Under the pieces are notes generated by a model, which saw only the letters and a program-made list of their open reading frames with translations, did no database searches and was not told the origin of the DNA. Positions 58,538 through 64,000 of a DNA stretch of 64,000 nucleotides are shown one piece after another (the stretch's first letter is position 1; each line of letters opens with the position of its first letter). A program made the position numbers and the translations under genes. Source of the stretch: Phoronis australis (taxonomy: Eukaryota > Phoronida > Phoronidae); assembly GCA_002633005.1 (NCBI GenBank), contig NMRA01000303.1:4949-68948 (forward strand). Reading direction: 5' to 3'.

Positions 58538-60169
58538 AGGAGAACGCCACCCAAAAAACAACCTATTTTGTATCAATGTAAATCGAGTAGTTCTACTCGT
58601 TAACCGCAGGTTCGGTTGCGTTACCTGACACCCGACGGCAGACGGAGGTGTTGAAATTATCCAATGACGTAATTGGTTTCACAAGTCGTCTGTTCAGCAG
58701 TTCACACCACGGGTTAGTGGTGTCAGCTTATCGCTAAAAAATCATCGTCTAACACCAATAAATGATCAAACTTCGATGCAATACCCTTAAAAATACACCG
58801 AGTTCTTATAAAAACGTGTTGTTTTATTTTGCTGTTATGGATTTACTGGTATTTGGACACACCGCAGCCTACAAAGTTCGGCAGGCCAATTTACCAATGT
58901 CCGTAGCAGGAGTTTGGGGTCTTTTCGGAGATAAATTCGAAGTATTCTTCCGTGAAAAACAGACAGGAGAACCTAGATCTGTGTTGTTTATACTAGTGAT
59001 TTTTTGAGTTCGGAACCCGATCAGGCCCGTCACGACCGCCGGGACTGGAACGAACATAAACCAGCTTGAGTAGGAAACTAAACCTCAAGTCACGAAAAGA
59101 CTAGAATAGTGAGCCAAAGAAATAACGCGCATGTAATTATTTATGTGAATTAGCCACGAAACTGAAAATTTACTTACTTGTCGGGGGCCGCGAAGTCGGG
59201 TTCCCCTTCCACAGACCGTCAGGGCAAAGGTTGTACAGTAATGATGATTTGAATAATGTATTTGTATTTCTAAATAAAGATTCCCCTAACATGTAACCAT
59301 AGCACATAAACTCGAGTAATTGTTCACAAGAGCTTTCTGTCAGCAAACACTGAATTAGAATGCACACGGCTTCGGTGCCCGGTCAATAACCTTTGTTGCC
59401 GGCATCAAAGGCCGGTAACGCAGTGGTTTATTCATTGCTGGCTTCTCAAAACATTTGCACTCATGAGCACTACAAGCCATTACAAATTGAATCTAATGAG
59501 ACAGGCTTTGTTTCAGTTTCATATAAGCATTCATAGGAGGAGAATAATTCATTTTGAAACAGAACGCAGAATAATAAACGTCTACCTGGCAACTCGCCCG
59601 GCGCTAATCCTGACTTAGTCAAGAGCTTATATATCCGACGAAGATTTCACGGTCGGATCCGTCGTTAGGTTTCACGAGCTCTCAGTTCGAACCGGAATAC
59701 ACTGACCAAGAAATACTAGAGAGGCGTCGTGAACAAGCACAGGCAACGGAACGTATGGATAGTTCTTTGGTAAGCCGGAATTCTTCAGGAAATTCACTGT
59801 GGACGAAATACCGACCCGGCACAGACACGGAGATGTTTCAGGGCCTCACACTTGCTGTTAACAGCTTACCTTTCATTTTTCACTACCGCGAGCCACTTCC
59901 TAAGCATTTCGGGCTCTCGAGGAAGTCGAGAAAACGATATACCCGCTTTTTTCGCAGCTTCATAGTTCAGACAAGCGGGAACGATGCACCGCAATATAGC
60001 GGCATTCACTCTGCAGACGAACCACTGACGTCGCTGCGTCGTTTCTCACTTTCCTCGCAGGTTAACACGACACCTCTCGGCAAGTTGAGGTCGACCGTAT
60101 AAGAGGTGATGTGGATATAGACCGATTAAGACGCTAAAAAAGACTAATTAAATCTGGTGGCATTCTTCT
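58538..60169 (-). mobile_element. Kolobok-like DNA transposon, copy 2 (1632 bp)
   Basis: It starts AGGAGAACGCCACCC and ends GGCATTCTTCT, with TTAA on both sides (58534-58537 and 60170-60173). In reverse orientation it is collinear with 8147-9868, including the THAP relic. It has one copy of the GC-rich unit that is duplicated in copy 1. No transposase seen. Confidence 0.8.
59769..60005 (-). pseudogene. THAP domain pseudogene of Kolobok-like copy 2
   Basis: On the minus strand from ATG at 60005 it parallels the frame at 8310-8540. A missing base early on leads to a stop, and there is a further stop and an insertion later. The codon equivalent to the TGA in copy 1 is TGG (Trp), and the LPREPEMLRKW stretch is preserved. 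It is broken independently of copy 1. Confidence 0.6.
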
Positions 60170-60173
60170 TTAA

Positions 60174-60679
60174 AAATGAGCTTACTTTCTTCAGTGATCC
60201 TTTCTGCTTCTACACATATCTTCGATGAATTAAGGTGACTTTGGAGAAGAATTCCAACTCCACTTTTTGGTCACCGTTAACCTTTTCACCGCGCGTGCGA
60301 TAACCACAAACTATTTTATTTGAGTCACCTGAGTTAGGCTAAGGCTAACGCGAGACTGAGCGAAGTGCGTGACCTGGCGCGTGACACTTGCAAAATAGCA
60401 TGGGAAGATATCAGGTGGAATTCGTGAGTTTTGTGTCCCTTGGACTTTTTGTTCGTTAACAGGCGTGATTTGTCGTAACTTCTTCAAAATGGCACCCTGT
60501 GAGAGAAACTCGAACGAATCGCGACAGATTTTCATGGATATGTTTAAGTTATGTTGACTAAATTGTATTCAGAGTCATGGTATGTGTTAATTATAACTCC
60601 ATGTGCATTTATGCATGTTTCATTGGATTTTGTTTGCTGCACTTTGAAATGCGTTTATGGGGATGTACAATCGCCTCTG
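60174..60679. other. No gene recognised
   Basis: Spacer between the Kolobok-like element and the LTR element. No coding signal. Confidence 0.35.
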
Positions 60680-61443
60680 TGTCAGAATATAGTCTGACAG
60701 TATTTTTAGTTGTACATGTATTGTTTTGTTTTGTTATTCTGTTTGGTTGGCATGTCCCCCTGAGTTAAGTACAATGATGATGTAATTTGTTTACTGCAGT
60801 ATAGTGTGGAACTTATTTCTAGAAGACTCTGGCAGTGGTTAATGCAGTCTGGAATATTCTAGAGACTAGTACATGTTTGTAGAATGGTTGGGTAGATTCA
60901 GGAAAGTTCTAGAATGTGCTTGAATTGATGAAAAGTTTCAGAACAATGCATTAGGCTATACATACACAAGCTCGGGTTTGTGTTAGTCAGATCACGTCAG
61001 TTCAAGAGAAGATCAAGTCGGGAGATCATGTCAGTTCAAGGGAGATTAAGTCAGTTCAAGGGAGATCAAGTCAGTTCAAGAGAAGATCAAGTCAGTTCAA
61101 GAAAGTTAATCAGGAGATTACAGTTGAGTTGCGGTGAAGAGAATCAGAAGTTACAGCGATAGTCAAGTGAGCCAGCTATAGAGACAGCAGGTTATTGAAT
61201 CGACGAGTGTAACAGTTGCTGAACGTGTCTCAGAAGTTCACCACAAGTCAAGGCTTCGCAGCATTGGCTGGAGCATTAACAGACATTACGTCGGATGTTT
61301 TGTTTGGGTAGGCTCGTGAACTTATGGTCGAGATTAATAAAAGGACTAACTCGAACCAGTCTTCAGTCAATCATCGCACCGAAAGCTATTAGCACCGGTC
61401 TGTAACAACCTGCGCCCACCCACTCACGGGGAAAAACGTGACG
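60680..61443 (+). repeat. 5' LTR
   Basis: Starts TGTCAGAATATAG and ends AAAAACGTGAC(G). It contains tandem AGTTCAAGGGAGATCAAGTC-type repeats (about 61000-61105) and AATAAAAGG near 61338, a likely polyadenylation signal. Confidence 0.9.
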
Positions 61444-61509
61444 ATTGGCGAGCACGCCAAGAGATTACTGACGGTAACAAGGTGTGATAAAGTGGACTGT
61501 TGGAATTAG

Positions 61510-62205
61510 CAACTCACTGTGGAGACAAGATCTCAACTAAGGGAGTTAATGGCCCTCAGACAAGAAATGGGTCTGCAGAGGAAGCAACTCCAAATGTCAG
61601 CAGCGGTCAGCCGTCGAGGTTCTCAGAGTAAGGATTCGGTGAAGCATGCTAACCCTGAACGCGCCTTCAAAGGAAAGCTGCGTCTGAAGGAGGGATATAT
61701 TGGCATGAAGAAGGTCTCAGTGTTGAAACACACAGGCTGCACAACCATTGTGGTTCGATCCAGTCTAGTCGAACCAGGAGATATGACCTACCGGAAGTGG
61801 TCATGCGAGTTGGCGGACTCTACCAAGAGATGGCTGCCTGTCGCAAAGATCAACATCAAGACACTGTACTACACAGAAGTGTTTGCAATGTGTATGGAGC
61901 GTCCTGTGACCGATTTGGTTATCGGGGACGTGCCTGGCGCCTTGGACCCAGGCGATGTTGAGCGACAGCAGAGAGCAACAACTGCCAACGAGGACAATAT
62001 AGGCAACAGCCTTGCGGAGGGTCCGAAAGATGACTCTCAGAAGAGTACTACTTTCCAAGAGGAAAGCCCAGTGACCTCAACTCCAGAGAGAGAAGAGGTG
62101 GCCGACATATCGGTAGGAACAGATCCTGATGAATCCAGCAGGGAAACGGTAGCAGTGACTACCAGTGCTCAAGCAGAGACTGTAAGTCAGGGAGCACTTT
62201 AGCGG
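61510..62205 (+). pseudogene. gag-pro remnant with retropepsin-like motif, catalytic Asp lost
   Basis: The frame is open from 61510; the first ATG is at 61549 and the stop is just after 62202. The start is basic and Gln-rich, gag-like. In the middle, KHTGCTTIVVRSSLV aligns with the catalytic D-T/S-G loop of retroviral-type aspartic proteases, but the Asp position is His (codon 61729-61731). Later, MCMERPVTDLVIGDVPGA matches the hydrophobic-hydrophobic-G flap/C-terminal motif of Ty3/gypsy proteases. The rest is acidic, Ser/Thr-rich linker, and no RT domain follows. Without the Asp a protease could not work; the intact frame may mean a recent deletion or a tolerated structural role. Confidence 0.7.
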
Positions 62206-62288
62206 CGGATACGGCAGGTTATGTATATATGCCAGATGATTTTGCATTAGAAAATTATAGAGTAATTTTCTCTTTGGCAGGGGTGTAT

Positions 62289-63107
62289 TGTCAGAATATA
62301 GTCTGACAGTATTTTTAGTTGTATTGTTTTGTTTTGTTTTGTTATTCTGTTTGATTGGCATGACCCCCTGAGTTAAGTACAATGATGATGTACTACAGAA
62401 TAGTATGGAACTTTCTAGTAGACTGAGTTCAGTAGTGATGATGTAATTTGTTTACTGCAGTATAGTGTGGAACTTTATAAAAGACTCTAGCATGGCAGTT
62501 GTTAATGCAGTCTGGAATATTCTAGAGACTAGTACATGTTTGTAGAATGGTTGGGTAGATTCAGGAAAGTTCTAGAATGTGCTTGAATTGATGAAAAGTT
62601 TCAGAACAATGCATTAGGCTATACATACACAAGCTCGGGTTTGTGTTAGTCAGATCACGTCAGTTCAAGAGAAGATCAAGTCGGGAGATCAAGTCAGTTC
62701 AAGGGAGATTAAGTCAGTTCAAGGGAGATCAAGTCAGCTCAAGAGAAGATCAAGTCAGTTCAAGACAGTTAATCAGGAGATTACAGTTGAGTTGCGGTGA
62801 AGAGAATCAGCAGTTACAGCGATAGTCAATAGTGAGCCAGCTATAGAGACAACAGGTTATTGAATCGACGAGTGTAAAAGTTGCTGAACGTGTCTCAGAA
62901 GTTCATCACAAGTCAAGGCTTCGCAGCATTGGCTGGATCATAAACAGACATTACGTCGGACGTTTTGTTTGGGTAGGCTTGTGAACGTACGATCGGGATT
63001 AATAAAGGATTAACTCGAACCAGTCTTCAGTCAATCATCGCACCGAAAGCTATTAGAACCGGTCTGTAACAACCTGCGCCCACCCACACACGGGGAAAAA
63101 CGTGACA
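62289..63107 (+). repeat. 3' LTR
   Basis: Closely matches the 5' LTR but is 55 bases longer. A duplicated AATGATGATGTA...TAGT(A/G)TGGAACTTT block at 62379-62475 accounts for this. TATAAAAG at about 62476 is a plausible TATA box that the 5' LTR lacks (TATTTCTAGAAG). Confidence 0.9.
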
Positions 63108-63268
63108 CCCTGTATACCTGCGGCACCCAGGGCGATCTAAGTGCCTACGCAAAGCCCTGCTTATCACCTCGAGCTCTGAATTTTAAATGTACATTGAACT
63201 CTAAAAACCTGACTCACAAACATGTAGGCCTCTTTTTGACTCACGAGTGAGTATTTACTTCGAATCTA

Positions 63269-63457
63269 CAGTGGCGGATCTAGGTTGATGTTGTTGACCC
63301 AACCACACATACTGGAGAAGGCAGAGGTCCGTGTGCATTCCAATCGGTCTCTTAATAGGGGCCCAAACACAATTATAAAGAAGAATAGGCCCGTAACGCT
63401 CAGACGTTTTCAGTCGCCCGTTGGGTGTGTCCTAAGGGCCCTCTTTATCCGCCTATG
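63269..63457. mobile_element. 189-bp hAT-like MITE
   Basis: Ends CAGTGGCGGATCTAGG and ATCCGCCTATG match the 50031 and 56453 elements. Flanking 5-mers are ATCTA and GTATA, only 3 of 5 identical, so the duplication has decayed or the copy is rearranged. Confidence 0.7.
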
Positions 63458-64000
63458 GTATAACTCCACAATAGTTACTTCTATGTTGAAATATTAGTCT
63501 AAAATTTCGTAACTCTGTACGCTTCAAAGACTATAATTACACAAACACTGACGTTTTATTCTTAATGAGCTGAACGCCATGTACAAAGCGCACACGTGCG
63601 TGCGCTTATCCAAGTAGGGCTTCCTTGCACGTAGCTGTAAGTTCTTATTTTTCATTTAGTTTTAAAGTTAGTAAAATACTGTCCAAAGATAGAGTGCTTA
63701 GTTACAGAATCCTCAGTCCACAAATTTTCTTGTCGGCAGTCTTGTTCTTCTCCAATTTACATGATCTGCACTGAGAACTAGGCCTATCAGTAGTTCTGTG
63801 TTGTCGAATCCAAGTTTCTTCATAAGGCTTTGGGTCTAACATGGAAAGCGGGGACCATTGACCTTTGCCAAACCGGCAGCAAGCTGAGGGTGGTTTCTAA
63901 TACAGTGCTGTGGGGTGAAGGCGAACGTAGGCGCAGCTAACCACCTTTTGGCATTTGAACGCAGCGCATACGCACGTAAGTTATGTTCAGTGCTCAAGGT
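63458..64000. other. No gene recognised
   Basis: Nothing supported to the right edge. Confidence 0.3.

Larger units (their letters stand above)
60680..63107 (+). mobile_element. LTR retrotransposon, internally deleted (Ty3/gypsy-like)
   Basis: Two direct LTRs (60680-61443 and 62289-63107), both starting TGTCAGAATATAG, enclose only about 845 internal bases. Flanking 5-mers CTCTG (60675-60679) and CCCTG (63108-63112) are a target duplication with one mismatch. A primer-binding-like TGGCGAGCACGCC begins 2 bases after the first LTR, and a short purine stretch (GGCAGGGG) precedes the second. Only a protease-containing frame remains; reverse transcriptase, RNase H and integrase are absent. Confidence 0.9.

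Overview
The window looks like animal nuclear DNA, most likely from a marine invertebrate. It has intron-containing gene fragments with GT/AG junctions, no bacterial-style operons, many minisatellites, tRNA-derived SINEs, and several DNA-transposon families. The Kolobok-like elements, the 5-bp-TSD hAT-like elements and the free-standing P2X7 C-terminal domain all suit an echinoderm, hemichordate, cephalochordate, mollusc or cnidarian genome. The species cannot be named from this sequence. Single-copy gene content is very low: one convincing host-type exon (ligand-gated ion channel, 5887-6093, minus strand). Nearly everything else that can be recognised is mobile or repeated.

Region by region. 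1-748 is a piece of a transposon whose fuller copy lies at 16065-21052. It is cut off inside a THAP exon by a 4.2 kb, 60-bp satellite (749-4989) with a higher-order period near 1.65 kb, each long unit carrying the same small MITE. 5320-6093 holds a 42-bp repeat and the channel exon. 8147-9868 and 58538-60169 are two related Kolobok-like elements in opposite orientation, each with TTAA target duplications and a broken THAP reading frame. 16065-21052 is a 5 kb element with 19-bp inverted ends and TTAA target duplications, carrying a P2X7-ballast-type (P2RX7_C) gene and a convergent THAP gene. 22330-25478 is a 3.1 kb element with 18-bp inverted ends and a decayed gene ending in a cysteine-rich CXC-like motif. 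25.7-34 kb holds minisatellites and MITEs. 34437-37120 and 45024-48157 hold two related hAT elements with decayed transposase exons, nested with two MITE families. 50031-51037, 56453-56607, 63269-63457 and a fragment at about 21390-21579 share the same hAT-like ends. 54-58 kb holds minisatellites and fold-back elements. 60680-63107 is an internally deleted LTR retrotransposon whose protease motif has lost its catalytic Asp.

How it works together. Most of the story is layered insertion: elements in satellites, elements in elements, and one clean filled/empty site pair. The strongest candidate for something not well described is the TTAA element that pairs a THAP DNA-binding exon with a P2RX7_C domain. 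It gives a possible route by which the P2X7 ballast domain could spread and be captured by host genes. This copy is probably dead, because it has an in-frame stop and no recognisable transposase.
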